Positions 35,003 to 44,408 of a DNA stretch of 64,000 nt are shown piece by piece (the first letter of the stretch is position 1; each line of letters opens with the position of its first letter). The notes under the pieces were generated by a model. The model saw only the letters and a program-made list of their open reading frames with translations, had not been told where the DNA came from and made no database searches. The position numbers were made by a program, and so were the translations under genes. This DNA comes from Achromobacter xylosoxidans (GTDB lineage: Bacteria; Pseudomonadota; Gammaproteobacteria; Burkholderiales; Burkholderiaceae_B): assembly GCF_001457475.1 (NCBI RefSeq), contig NZ_LN831029.1, forward strand, positions 6,200,001-6,264,000, given 5' to 3'.

Positions 35003-35902
35003 ATGACCGCCGCCACTCTTCCCTCCGGACGCGATGCCTCCGCCTCCACCCTGATGCCGACCTTGTCGCTGATCGGCGCCATGGCCTCGCTGTGCGTCGG
35101 CACATCGTTCGCCAAATCGCTGTTTCCCGAGGTTGGCGCGCAGGGCACGACGGCCTATCGCATCGTCATCGGCGCCATCATCCTGATCGCGTTCTGGCGC
35201 CCATGGCGCTTTCCGCTGACCGCTCGCAATGCCGCCAAGATCGCGCTATATGGCGTGACGCTGGCCTGCATGAACCTGCTGTTCTACATGGCGCTGCGGA
35301 CCCTGCCGCTGGGCGTGGCCATCGCCATCGAGTTCACCGGCCCGCTGACGCTGGCGGTGGTGCTGTCGCGGCGCGCCATCGACTTCGTCTGGATCGCCTG
35401 CGCGCTGGCCGGGCTGGTGCTGCTGATCCCGACCGGCCAGTCGATGCACGACCTCGATCCCGTCGGTATCGCTTATGCGCTGGGCGCGGCTGTCTGCTGG
35501 GCGCTGTACATCATATTCGGCAAGATGGCCGGCAACGTGCATGGCGGGCAGGCCACTTCCCTGGGACTGCTGGCGGCCACCATGGTGGCGCTGCCGGTGG
35601 GCGCGGCCCATGCCGGCATGGCGCTGCTGGACCCGAAGCTGATCCTGGCCGGCGTCGCGGTCGGCATCCTGTCGAGCGCCCTGCCCTATTCGCTGGAAAT
35701 GGTGGCCCTGCGGCGCCTGCCGCAGAAGACCTTCGGCGTGCTGCTGAGCATGGAACCCGCCATGGGCGCGCTGGCCGGCGTCATCGTGCTGAACGAGCAC
35801 CTGTCCGGCACGCAGTGGCTGGCGATCTGCGGCATCATCATCGCCTCGGCGGGCTGCGCCGCCACCGCGCGCCGCCAGAACCGCGCCGCCGCGGCCGGGT
35901 AG
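35003..35902 (+). CDS. EamA/DMT-family exporter, RhtA-like
   Basis: 299 residues with ten hydrophobic segments in two EamA halves (about 20-145 and 155-285). LGVAIAIEFTGPL and LPYSLEMVALRRLPQKTFGVLLSMEPAMGAL match the RhtA threonine/homoserine exporter type. Follows an RhtB-type gene, which supports an amino-acid export role under the nearby Lrp. Confidence 0.85.
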   Translation: MTAATLPSGRDASASTLMPTLSLIGAMASLCVGTSFAKSLFPEVGAQGTTAYRIVIGAIILIAFWRPWRFPLTARNAAKIALYGVTLACMNLLFYMALRTLPLGVAIAIEFTGPLTLAVVLSRRAIDFVWIACALAGLVLLIPTGQSMHDLDPVGIAYALGAAVCWALYIIFGKMAGNVHGGQATSLGLLAATMVALPVGAAHAGMALLDPKLILAGVAVGILSSALPYSLEMVALRRLPQKTFGVLLSMEPAMGALAGVIVLNEHLSGTQWLAICGIIIASAGCAATARRQNRAAAAG

Positions 35903-35930
35903 GCCGCGGCGGGCGCGCCGCCGCGCCGCG

Positions 35931-36914
35931 TCAATCCACCGAAATGTTCTTCTGCCGGATCACCGCGCCCCAGCTGTCGTACTGACGGCGCGCGTAGTCA
36001 TAGAATTCGTTGGACGAGCTGCCCATGGGCTCCATGCCTTGCAACTTGAGCTGCTTGACCACCTCGGGTGACTTCAACGCCGCCTGGATCGCGCCGCTGA
36101 GCTTGTCCACCACCTCGCGCGGCGTGCGCGCCGGGGCCACCACCCCTTGCCAGGCGGCGGCCTCCAGCGGCGGCCCGCCGCTCTCGCCGAAGGTCGGCAC
36201 CTCGGGCAACTGCTCCGAACGCTCGTACGCCGGCACCGCGATGGCACGCAGCTTGCCTGCCTCGATCAACGGCCGCGCCGCGGCGAGGTCCGCCATCATC
36301 AGCGGCACCACGCCCGCGGCCACGTCCTGCAAGGCAGGCGGCGTGCCCTTGTAGGGAATCGCGGTGGCCTTGGCGCCGAACATCGACAGGAACAGCTCCA
36401 TCGCCAGATGGTGCGGGCTGCCCACGCCCAGCGACGCATAGCTGGCCGTCTTGTTGCGCGACAGGTAGTCCATCACGTCCGGCATGTTGTCCAGGTCGGA
36501 AGCCGGCGAGGCCACCAGCACGATAGGCAGCGCCACCAGGGTGGAGACCGGCGTCAGGTCCTTCCACGGGTCATAGGGCAGTTGCTTGTACAGCCACGGA
36601 TTCAGGGCCAGCGTGCTCATGCCCGCGGTCATCACCGTATAGCCGTCGGGCGCGGCGCGCGCGGTTTCCTGGGCCGCCACGATGGTGGCGGCGCCGGGCC
36701 GGTTCTCCACCACCACCGGCTGGCCCAGTGTCTGGCTGACATGCTTGGCGACGATGCGGGTGGCCAGGTCGCTGCCGCCGCCAGCGCTGAAAGGCACCAG
36801 CCAGCGGATCGGATGGTCGGGAAAATCGCCGGCCCACGCGGGCATGGCGCTCGCCGCGAGCGCGGCGGCGGCCAGCGTCCCCAGCGCGCGGTGGATGAAA
36901 CCTCTTCTGGACAT
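35931..36914 (-). CDS. Bug/TctC-family periplasmic solute receptor with Tat-type signal
   Basis: 327 residues. The N terminus SRRGFI fits the twin-arginine motif, followed by an Ala-rich core cut near AWA (about 28). Then DHPIRWLVPFSAGGGSDLATR and the later PAYERSEQLPEVPTFGE, typical of Bug proteins. It binds an unknown carboxylate. It lies downstream of the isomerase gene at 37035 on the same strand but has its own AT-rich promoter. Confidence 0.87.
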   Translation of the reverse strand: MSRRGFIHRALGTLAAAALAASAMPAWAGDFPDHPIRWLVPFSAGGGSDLATRIVAKHVSQTLGQPVVVENRPGAATIVAAQETARAAPDGYTVMTAGMSTLALNPWLYKQLPYDPWKDLTPVSTLVALPIVLVASPASDLDNMPDVMDYLSRNKTASYASLGVGSPHHLAMELFLSMFGAKATAIPYKGTPPALQDVAAGVVPLMMADLAAARPLIEAGKLRAIAVPAYERSEQLPEVPTFGESGGPPLEAAAWQGVVAPARTPREVVDKLSGAIQAALKSPEVVKQLKLQGMEPMGSSSNEFYDYARRQYDSWGAVIRQKNISVD

Positions 36915-36932
36915 GCGGTTGTCTCCTGGTGT

Positions 36933-36964
36933 TCTTTATTTAATTAACATATTAACTATATTTT
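36933..36964 (-). promoter_or_regulatory. AT-rich promoter/operator of the Bug receptor gene
   Basis: An almost pure AT stretch 20-50 bases before the ATG, with repeated TTAAC and TTAATTAA elements that stand out against the high-GC surroundings. Possible regulator site overlapping the -10 region. Confidence 0.45.
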
Positions 36965-37034
36965 CGGCAGGCGGCGAGCATGGCATGCGGGGCCGATCAT
37001 GGGGACAGCATCATGGCGATACGCCGGTTGCCGC

Positions 37035-37820
37035 TCAAGCGCGGGCCGCGGCCAGCCAGCGCAGGCCGGCGGATGTGGCGGCCGCCGGGCGATACTCGCA
37101 GCCGATCCAGCCGGCATAGTCCAGTTCGCGCAGCACCGAGAAGATCCAGCCGTAGTCCAGCTCGCCACGGTCGGGCTCCTGGCGCAGCGGCACGCCAGCG
37201 ATCTGCAGGTGCCCGACGCGTCCGGTGGGCAGGTACTGGCGCAATTTGGCGGTGACGTCGCCCTCGACGATCTGGCAGTGGTACAGGTCCATCTGCACCT
37301 TCAGGTTGGGCGCGTTGACGGCCTGCACCACCTGGTGGGCCTCGTCCTGCCGATTGAGGAAATAACCGGGAATGTCGCGCGTGTTGATGGGTTCGATCAG
37401 CAGCGTCACGCCGGCCGAACGCGCCTGGCGCGCGGCCCAGTCGAGGTTCTCGCGGTAGCAGTCCAGCATGGCGTCGCGCGCGACGCCATCCGGCGCCACG
37501 CCGGCCATCACGTGCACCTGCGAGCAGGCCAGCACAGTCGCATAGCCCAGCGCCTGCTCGATACCGGCGCGGAATTCGTCCTGGCGGTCCGGCAGCGCGG
37601 CCAGCCCGCGTTCGCCGCGCGCGCTCACGCCCGGCGGGGCATTGAACAGGACCTGCGACACGCCCGCGTCATCCATGCGCTCGCGCACGAAGGCGGCAGG
37701 CGCCTCGTAGGGAAACATGCATTCCACGCCCGCGAAACCGTCGGCCGCGGCGGCCGCATAGCGGTCCAGGAACGCATGTTCCGGGTACATCATCGACAGA
37801 TTGGCGGCGAACTTCAGCAT
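37035..37820 (-). CDS. hydroxypyruvate isomerase family protein (Hyi/OtnI-like)
   Basis: 261 residues, TIM barrel of the AP-endonuclease-2 type. Family features: [22 protein letters not shown] at the N terminus, [17 protein letters not shown] (metal-binding Glu), MDLYHCQI, and [15 protein letters not shown] (metal-binding His). ATG at 37820 with GGAG before it. A paralogue, 47544-48335, sits in the otn operon. Substrate likely hydroxypyruvate or 2-oxo-tetronate; context does not decide. Confidence 0.85.
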   Translation of the reverse strand: MLKFAANLSMMYPEHAFLDRYAAAAADGFAGVECMFPYEAPAAFVRERMDDAGVSQVLFNAPPGVSARGERGLAALPDRQDEFRAGIEQALGYATVLACSQVHVMAGVAPDGVARDAMLDCYRENLDWAARQARSAGVTLLIEPINTRDIPGYFLNRQDEAHQVVQAVNAPNLKVQMDLYHCQIVEGDVTAKLRQYLPTGRVGHLQIAGVPLRQEPDRGELDYGWIFSVLRELDYAGWIGCEYRPAAATSAGLRWLAAARA

Positions 37821-37894
37821 GGCGGACTCCGGGGCGGACGGCATGGCTGGAACTTAGCATATCCGCCCGCGGAATCCGGCTTCGCCGGCACGCC

Positions 37895-40024
37895 TCAATA
37901 GGTCATGCGCACGCCCAGCATCACGCTGCGGCCCGGCAGCGGCGCCACCGAGGAGATGAACGAAGCGTGGTTGTACGCCAGCTTGTTCAGCAGGTTGGTG
38001 CCGCGCAGATAGACTTCATAGCCGGTCGCGCCGTAGCGGCCGCGATACGCCACCACCGCGTTGACCAGGTTGTAGCCCGGCGTGCTGCTTTCGTAGGCGG
38101 CAATGTCCTTCTGCGAAAACACGCGGGCGTATTCGATGCCGCCCGACCATTGCTGCCACTTGACGTTGCCGCGCAGGCCGGCGCGCGCCGCCGGGATGCG
38201 CGGCAGGTTGCCGTCGCCGCCGGTCAGCTTGCCGCGCACATAGTCGCCGAACACCGCCGCCGAGAACACCGGCGTGAACTGGTGCCGCAGCTCGCCTTCC
38301 ACGCCGGTGAATTCGGCGTCGCGCTGGGTGTACTCGATCAGGCGGAAGTCCTCGTAGCGGTCGAGCGTGTCGGCGTAGATGTAGTTCTTGACGCGGTTGT
38401 GGAACACGCTGGCCGAGAAAGTGGTGTCGCCGGCGTGCTTGCGCAGGGTCAGGTCGATGTTGTGCGAGGTCTCGCGGCCCAGGCCCGAGTTGCCCAGTTC
38501 GTAGGTGTTGGTGGCCAGGTGCACGCCATCGGCGTACAGCTCCTGCGCGCTCGGCAGGCGCTGCGAACGCGACAGCGACAGCGCCACGGAATACTGCGGC
38601 GCGAAGTCCCAGATGGCGGCGGCCGACAGCGAGGTGCCCGACAGGCTGCTGCGCGAGGCGCCGCCGGACGGCGCGATGCGCTGCCAGTCCTGGCGCGCGC
38701 CGACTTCGAAGCGCCAGTCGTTCAACTGGTATTCCTCCAGCACGAACAGGCCGTTCGAACGGGTCCGGCTGCGCGGCAGGAAGGCTTCCTCGCCATCGGC
38801 GCGGAAGTCGCTGTAGGCATTCTGCAGGCCGATCACCCCGCGCCAGCCGGCCACGGGCTTGTGCTGCAGTTCCACGCGCAGGTCGTAGCCCTTGTTCTTG
38901 AAGCGGGTGCCGACCTGGCCGCCCTCGATCTCGTCATGCTGGTAGTCGGTCAGTCCGCCACGCACGCGGATCTTCTCGAAGCCGGCGAAGGGATCCTGGT
39001 ATTCGGCGCGCAGGTCCAGGCGGTTGCTGCGCAGCTTGACGTAAGGCACGCCGCCGTGTTCGTGATCGTGGTCATGGTCGTGGCCTTCCTCGCCTTCGTC
39101 GCCATGGTCGTGGTCGTGGCCACCGCAATGCAGATGGGTGCCGTGCGGATGGCAGCCTTCATACTCGTGGTTGTGGCCGGGCAGGCCGTACGTGCTTTCC
39201 AGGTGCGTGAACGCCAGGCCCACATAACCGCGCGGCGTGATCCACGACATGCCGACCGTGCCCTGGGAGGATTCGCTGTACGAACCCTCCAGCTTGCCGC
39301 CGGGCCAGTCCGGCACGTCGTAATCGCTGGTGCGCCGCTTCATGCCTTCCACCCGCACGGCGAACTGGCCCTCGCCGGCGGTGATGCCCACGGCGCCGGC
39401 GCGCTCCTTGGTGCCGGTGGCCCCGCGCAACTCGGCTTCCATTTCCACGCCCTTCTCCGGCACGGCGGTGGGGATCTTCTTGTCCACCACGTTCACCACG
39501 CCGCCGATCGCGCCGCCGCCGTACAGCAGCGTGGCCGGGCCGCGCAGCACCTCGATGCGCTCGGCCAGCAGCGGTTCCACCGTCACCGCGTGGTCCGGCG
39601 AGATGCCGGACGCGTCCATCACCTCGGAACCGTCGGACAGCACTTTCACACGAGGCGCGGTCTGGCCGCGGATCACGGGGCGGCTGGCGCCGCCGCCGAA
39701 GGTGTCGCTGTTCACGCCCGGCTGGCTTTTCAGGGTTTCGCCCAGCGTGCCGGCGCGCCGCTCGACCAGCTCATCGCCTTCCAGCACGGAAGCCGGCAGC
39801 ATGGTGCTGTTCAGGTCCAGCCCCAGCGGATTGGCCGACACGATGATCGGCGCCAGCGTGCGGTTGCGCGACGGGTCGGCCTCGGTTTCGGCCTGCGCCA
39901 CCGGCGCGGCCAGCATCAGCGAGCAAACCAGCGGCTTGAGCGCCCGCGCGCCCCGGCTCCTGCCCGCCCCGGCCGCGTTCCACCTGCCGCGCAACGCCTG
40001 CTTGTCCTGCGTCTTGCCTTTCAT
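37895..40024 (-). CDS. znuD: TonB-dependent outer-membrane receptor, ZnuD-like (zinc)
   Basis: 709 residues: signal peptide (cut near AQAE, about residue 46), plug domain (LGETLKSQPGVNSDTFGGGASRPVIRG), then a 22-strand barrel ending in an aromatic residue (MTY). Residues about 284-325 form a His/Asp/Glu-rich extracellular loop with more than fifteen His, the mark of zinc receptors. The ATG at 40024 is chosen because GAGGG lies five bases before it; one at 40036 has none. A Zur-like inverted repeat lies at 40038-40079. Imports Zn2+ under zinc shortage. Confidence 0.87.
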   Translation of the reverse strand: MKGKTQDKQALRGRWNAAGAGRSRGARALKPLVCSLMLAAPVAQAETEADPSRNRTLAPIIVSANPLGLDLNSTMLPASVLEGDELVERRAGTLGETLKSQPGVNSDTFGGGASRPVIRGQTAPRVKVLSDGSEVMDASGISPDHAVTVEPLLAERIEVLRGPATLLYGGGAIGGVVNVVDKKIPTAVPEKGVEMEAELRGATGTKERAGAVGITAGEGQFAVRVEGMKRRTSDYDVPDWPGGKLEGSYSESSQGTVGMSWITPRGYVGLAFTHLESTYGLPGHNHEYEGCHPHGTHLHCGGHDHDHGDEGEEGHDHDHDHEHGGVPYVKLRSNRLDLRAEYQDPFAGFEKIRVRGGLTDYQHDEIEGGQVGTRFKNKGYDLRVELQHKPVAGWRGVIGLQNAYSDFRADGEEAFLPRSRTRSNGLFVLEEYQLNDWRFEVGARQDWQRIAPSGGASRSSLSGTSLSAAAIWDFAPQYSVALSLSRSQRLPSAQELYADGVHLATNTYELGNSGLGRETSHNIDLTLRKHAGDTTFSASVFHNRVKNYIYADTLDRYEDFRLIEYTQRDAEFTGVEGELRHQFTPVFSAAVFGDYVRGKLTGGDGNLPRIPAARAGLRGNVKWQQWSGGIEYARVFSQKDIAAYESSTPGYNLVNAVVAYRGRYGATGYEVYLRGTNLLNKLAYNHASFISSVAPLPGRSVMLGVRMTY

Positions 40025-40037
40025 CTTTACCCTCATT

Positions 40038-40079
40038 GATGTTATATCATTACAGAAAACCTAAGGATGATATAACATC
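40038..40079. promoter_or_regulatory. pair of Zur-box-like sites upstream of znuD
   Basis: GATGTTATATCAT (40038-40050) and its exact inverse ATGATATAACATC (40067-40079). Each half resembles the TGTTATA-N-TATAACA Zur consensus. The promoter must lie within or next to them, so zinc-loaded Zur would block transcription. Confidence 0.7.
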
Positions 40080-40094
40080 TCAGAGACAAGACAA

Positions 40095-40114
40095 GCCGAT
40101 TCCCGGGAATCGGC
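40095..40114. terminator. 20-bp perfect palindrome after the M14-like gene
   Basis: GCCGATTCCC/GGGAATCGGC, 15 bases past the stop of the DUF2817 gene. T-rich bases follow leftward, so it may be the terminator of the MFS-hydrolase pair. Confidence 0.5.
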
Positions 40115-40128
40115 CCTGCCGGCAACAC

Positions 40129-41220
40129 TCAGCCGGACGCCAAGCCAAGCACCGCCTGCAGCACCGCCACGCGGCTCTGGCCCAGCACCGCGCCATGCCA
40201 GTCGGGCGCGTCGCAATAGAAGGCCTCCAGCGTCGTGCGCAGGATCTGGTCGCGCAACGTCGGCGCCGCGTCGGCATGCGCGCGCAGCCAGTTGCGGCCC
40301 CGCAGGGCATCGATCACCTGTTCGGAGGGCTGCGTGCCGTACTCCAGCGCCATCAGGGTGGGCACTGAATTCGGACAAGCCTGATAGATCAGGCCCGCCA
40401 GGTGCCCGGTGATGTCCACCGAGGCCGACGTGCCCTGGTAGGGCACGGCGATGTCGGTGCCCCACCAGCGGCGGGCGCGCTCCACCTCGGCATCGTCGCG
40501 GCGGCCAGCGTAGATCTTTTCGCCATGTCCGCGCGGTCCCAGCCCCGTATGCACATCGATCCAGCCGATCCGCGCAAAGCCGGCGGCATGTTCCTGGAGG
40601 ATGCGGCGCAAGTTCAGCAGCGACGCGGCCGGGCGGTCGCCGCCATAGAACAGGCCGTCGGGGTGCGTGTACTGGCCGCGTGTCACGGCCTGCTTGAAGG
40701 CCGGCAGGCCGTGCTCGTCGATATGGGCGGCGATCTGCGCGCGATTGGCGTCCGACGGCGGCCATTGCGCCGGCAGCAGCAGTTCATGGATCTGTCCGTA
40801 GCCGGGGTTGGCGGGCAGCGGCTGGCCGTCGAAGGGCTGGGCGTTGCGGTTCAGGTCGACATTGCCTTCGTCGGTGCGCGCGATCCACGAGAAACCATGC
40901 GGATTCACCGCATGCACCAGCAACAGCGCCACGCCGGCCTGGCGCGCGCGTTCGAGCATCTCGGCGTCGTCCAGCAGGGCCAGCTGGCAACCCGAGCCAC
41001 AGAAGCCTTCCACGCCATGGGTGGCGGAGGTCATGATCAGCAACCGCTTGGCGTCGGCATCGCCGATCAGGGCGACGTCGGTGGCCAGGTCCTCGCCTTC
41101 GCGCCCCTTGGGCTCGATGGCATAGGACGCGAAGCGCGTGGCCAGCGGCCGGGCTGCGGCGGTGAAGCGCTCGCGCGCCAAAGCATAGCTGCGGGAAAAG
41201 TAAGGGCTAGCGGATTGCAT
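40129..41220 (-). CDS. DUF2817 / M14-like metallopeptidase family protein
   Basis: 363 residues, cytoplasmic (no signal peptide). Carboxypeptidase-like zinc-site pattern: SATHGVEGFCGS (His and Glu ligands, near residue 68), HAVNPHGF, NVDLNRN (Arg for the carboxylate), and IDVHTGLGPRG (third ligand His). Its ATG overlaps the MFS stop (ATGA at 41219-41222), so the hydrolase probably acts on what the transporter brings in, for example an N-acyl amino acid or small peptide. Confidence 0.82.
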   Translation of the reverse strand: MQSASPYFSRSYALARERFTAAARPLATRFASYAIEPKGREGEDLATDVALIGDADAKRLLIMTSATHGVEGFCGSGCQLALLDDAEMLERARQAGVALLLVHAVNPHGFSWIARTDEGNVDLNRNAQPFDGQPLPANPGYGQIHELLLPAQWPPSDANRAQIAAHIDEHGLPAFKQAVTRGQYTHPDGLFYGGDRPAASLLNLRRILQEHAAGFARIGWIDVHTGLGPRGHGEKIYAGRRDDAEVERARRWWGTDIAVPYQGTSASVDITGHLAGLIYQACPNSVPTLMALEYGTQPSEQVIDALRGRNWLRAHADAAPTLRDQILRTTLEAFYCDAPDWHGAVLGQSRVAVLQAVLGLASG

Positions 41221-42551
41221 CAGGCCTCCTGGTTGTCGATATCGTCGCCGGTGCGGTCGCGGATCCAGAACAGCACCACCGTGGAAAGCGCCACCGCCAC
41301 CATCAGGTACCAGGCAGGCGCCATGGGATTGCCGGTCACGTGCAGCAGCCAGGTCACGAAGAACTGCGCGAAACCGCCGAACACGGAAATCCCCAGGCCG
41401 TACACCACCGACATGCCGGTGGTGCGCACGGATTTGGGGAACAATTCGGGCAGCATGGTGATGCCGGGCGCCGACTGCATCGCCAGCAGCACCGAGAGCA
41501 GCGCCACCACCAGCATCAGCCGCGCGCTGCTGGGCGCCGCCACCAGCCACTGGAAGCACGGCAGCAGCACCGCCACGGTCGTCACCCGCGACCAGAAGAT
41601 CACGCGCTTGCGCCCCACCCGGTCGGCCAGCATGCCGACCAGCGGCGCGCACGCAAAACCGACCACGCCCACCACCACGCTGGCCGACAGGGTCGAGGTC
41701 GCCGGCAGGCCCAGCTCGCGGTGGGCGTACGACGGCATGTAGAAGCCGATGATCTGCGCGCACACCATGCCGCCGATCATCAGCAAGATGCCCTTGGCCA
41801 CTTCGGTCTTGTGCTCGGCGAAGACGCGGCGCAGCGGCTGGTGGCCAGCGGCGCTCGGCCGGCGCGCCCCGGCCTCCTCGACATGCAGCGTCTCTTCCAG
41901 GTTGCGGCGGATGTAGGCGCCCACCGGCACCGTCAGGATGCCGATCACGAACGGCACCCGCCAGCCCCAGGCCTGCATCTGCTCGGCGCTGAGCGCGGCG
42001 GTCAACGTGCCCACCACCACCGCGCCCAGCGCCACGCCGAGCGACTGGCTGCCGAACTGCCAACTGGAATAGAAGCCGCGTCGCGACGGCGGCGCGTGCT
42101 CGACCAGCAGCGTGGTCGAGGCGCCGACCTCGCCGCCGGCGGCAAAGCCCTGGATCAGCCGCGCCAGCACCATCATGACCGGCCCCAGCAGGCCCATCTG
42201 CGCGTGCGTGGGCGCGGCGGCGATCAGCGCACAGCCCAGGCCCATCAGCCACAGTGTCAGCGTCATGGCGGCGCGGCGGCCATGGCGGTCGGCGTAGGAG
42301 CCGATCAGCATGCCGCCCACGGGCCGCATCAGGAAGCCGACGCCGAACGTGGCGGTGGTCAGCAGCAGCTGGCCGTAACTGGAGGCCGCCGGAAAGAACA
42401 GCGGCCCGATGACCAGCATCAGAAAAGTGAATACGGTGAAGTCGAAGAACTCGAGCGCGTTGCCGATGGTGGTGCCGGCGATGACCCGCCGGCGCATGGA
42501 AGGCGTATGCAGGCTGCGCGCGCCGGCGCCGGCCGCGATGGCGATAGACAT
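41220..42551 (-). CDS. MFS transporter, metabolite:H+ symporter (MHS) family
   Basis: 443 residues with twelve hydrophobic segments. MHS signatures: GNALEFFDFTVFTFL in helix 1, GSYADRHGRRAAMT in loop 2-3, and QGFAAGGEVGASTTLLVEHAP in helix 4-5. Family members import organic acids, betaine or similar compounds with protons. Translationally coupled to the DUF2817 hydrolase and divergent from a LysR gene. Confidence 0.88.
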   Translation of the reverse strand: MSIAIAAGAGARSLHTPSMRRRVIAGTTIGNALEFFDFTVFTFLMLVIGPLFFPAASSYGQLLLTTATFGVGFLMRPVGGMLIGSYADRHGRRAAMTLTLWLMGLGCALIAAAPTHAQMGLLGPVMMVLARLIQGFAAGGEVGASTTLLVEHAPPSRRGFYSSWQFGSQSLGVALGAVVVGTLTAALSAEQMQAWGWRVPFVIGILTVPVGAYIRRNLEETLHVEEAGARRPSAAGHQPLRRVFAEHKTEVAKGILLMIGGMVCAQIIGFYMPSYAHRELGLPATSTLSASVVVGVVGFACAPLVGMLADRVGRKRVIFWSRVTTVAVLLPCFQWLVAAPSSARLMLVVALLSVLLAMQSAPGITMLPELFPKSVRTTGMSVVYGLGISVFGGFAQFFVTWLLHVTGNPMAPAWYLMVAVALSTVVLFWIRDRTGDDIDNQEA

Positions 42552-42696
42552 GTTTTCCCCTTGATGTCCGATCTCTGTGCCGGCCCGTGTTTCCGGTAAC
42601 CGTGCCTAGTGAATATACGGATGGCCCGCGAAACGCAAAAGACAGTATTTTTGGCGCAGTGATGACTTTTACTTATAGCCCGCCGTGCCCGCTCCG

Positions 42697-43587
42697 ATGA
42701 ACCTGCGCCAGTTGCGCGCCTTCGTGCTGATCGCCGAACACGGCAGCATCCGCGCCGCCGCCCGCGCCCTGTGCGTGACCCAGCCGGCGGCCACGCGCAG
42801 CCTGCGCGAACTGGAACAGAGCCTGGGCGCCGAGCTGGTGCGGCGCAGCGCCAAGGGGGTCGAGCTGACGCCCTACGGCCAGGCGCTGCACAAGCGCGCC
42901 GTGCTGATCCTGCAGGAAGCCCGGCGGGCGCAGGAAGACATCGACCAGATGCGCGATGGCGAAGGCGGCACGCTCAACCTGGCCATCAGCTCATCGGTCT
43001 TGCCGATACTGCCGGCCGCGCTGGCCGCGTTTCGCGCCCGCATGGCGCGCGTTGCCGTGGCCTTCCATGAAGTCGCGCCACCCTACAGCCACGAACAGCT
43101 GGAAACCGGCCGCTACGACCTGGTGGTGCAGACCGAATACGACGGCGACATCTATGACGGCTTTGCCCGCACCACGCTGTTCACCCTGCCGCTGGCGGTG
43201 GGCGCGCGCGCCGATCATCCGCTGCGTCACGCCACCGACCTGGCCGAACTGCGCGACCTGCTGTGGCTGATGCCCGGCAATACCCAGACGCCCACCAATC
43301 TGCTGCGCCTGGCCTATGCGGAACGCGGCCTGCCGCCGCCCACCGACGTGATTCCGTGCCAGTCCATCGCCATCGCGCTGGCGATACTGGACCAGAGCGA
43401 CGCGGTGGGCTTTTTCGTGCGCAACGGCCTGCACCGCGTGCTGGCGCCGACGTCCTTGTGCATATTGCCGCTGGCGCATCCGCTGCCGGCGGCGCGGGTG
43501 TCGATCCTGACCCGGGCGGATTCGCCGCCGACGCCGGCCGCGCAGTTTTTCATCGAGTGCCTGAACCGCGCCCGCGCGCCGGCCTGA
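42697..43587 (+). CDS. LysR-family transcriptional regulator
   Basis: 296 residues. Helix-turn-helix in GSIRAAARALCVTQPAATRSLRELE (about 17-41), then the effector domain. ATG at 42697; a GTG at 42685 is also possible. Divergent from the MFS-DUF2817 pair across 145 bases, so it probably regulates that pair. Confidence 0.87.
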   Translation: MNLRQLRAFVLIAEHGSIRAAARALCVTQPAATRSLRELEQSLGAELVRRSAKGVELTPYGQALHKRAVLILQEARRAQEDIDQMRDGEGGTLNLAISSSVLPILPAALAAFRARMARVAVAFHEVAPPYSHEQLETGRYDLVVQTEYDGDIYDGFARTTLFTLPLAVGARADHPLRHATDLAELRDLLWLMPGNTQTPTNLLRLAYAERGLPPPTDVIPCQSIAIALAILDQSDAVGFFVRNGLHRVLAPTSLCILPLAHPLPAARVSILTRADSPPTPAAQFFIECLNRARAPA

Positions 43588-43654
43588 TGCGGCGGGTTAT
43601 CATGAGCCCCCACTCCCAGGGCGGTGACCCGCCTTGCTTACGCGGCCCCATGCC

Positions 43655-44362
43655 ATGGCGTTTCCCCGACTCAACACGCCCCCCACGCTGACCGATACGG
43701 TGGCCAAGCAGTTGCTCGCCGAGATCGACGCGGGCCGCGTGCTGCCCGGCGAAAAGCTGCCCACCGAAACCCGCCTGGCCGAGCAGTTCGGCGTCAGCCG
43801 CACCGTCATCCGCGAAGCGGTGTCGCGGCTGCGCCAGGACGGCATCGTCGAGGCGCGCCAGGGCAGCGGGGTGTTCGTCACCGGCCACGACGGCAACCGC
43901 GCGCTGCGCATCGACGCGGCCGAGCTGGCCTCGCTGGACGCGGTGCTGCACATCGTCGACCTGCGGCGCGCGCTGGAAACCGAAATCGCGGCGCAAGCCG
44001 CCGCCCGGCGCGGCAAGCGCGACATGGCGGCCATCGACGACGCGCTGGCGGCCATCGCCACCGCGGTCGACAACGGTGGCGACGGCGTCAAGGAAGACGT
44101 GGCCTTCCACCGCAGCATCGCGCGCGCCACCGGCAATCCGTACTTCCTCGCCACGCTGGCGTTCGTCAGCCAGTATCTCGAAGCCGCCACCCGCGTCACG
44201 CGCGGCAACGAGGCGCGCCACGCCGACCAGATGCGCGCGGTGCTGCGCGAACACGAAGCCATCGCCGAGGCCATCCGGCGCCAGGACGAGGACGCGGCGC
44301 GCGAAGCCGCCCGCATCCACATGGTCAACGCGGCCAAGCGCCTGCGCCTGGCGCATCGCTGA
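43655..44362 (+). CDS. GntR-family (FadR subfamily) regulator, probably of the otn operon
   Basis: 235 residues. Winged helix-turn-helix (PTETRLAEQFGVSRTVIREAVSRLRQDGIV, about 32-61), then the FCD domain with metal-ligand histidines (VAFHRSIARATGN; HEAIAEAI). Convergent with, and 46 bases from, the end of the C4-sugar-acid operon, the usual location for its regulator. Ligand likely a tetronate or its oxo form. Confidence 0.87.
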   Translation: MAFPRLNTPPTLTDTVAKQLLAEIDAGRVLPGEKLPTETRLAEQFGVSRTVIREAVSRLRQDGIVEARQGSGVFVTGHDGNRALRIDAAELASLDAVLHIVDLRRALETEIAAQAAARRGKRDMAAIDDALAAIATAVDNGGDGVKEDVAFHRSIARATGNPYFLATLAFVSQYLEAATRVTRGNEARHADQMRAVLREHEAIAEAIRRQDEDAAREAARIHMVNAAKRLRLAHR

Positions 44363-44408
44363 ACGCGCCCGCCTTCGAAGGCGCGGCGCAAGGGCCGGCG
44401 ATCGGTCC

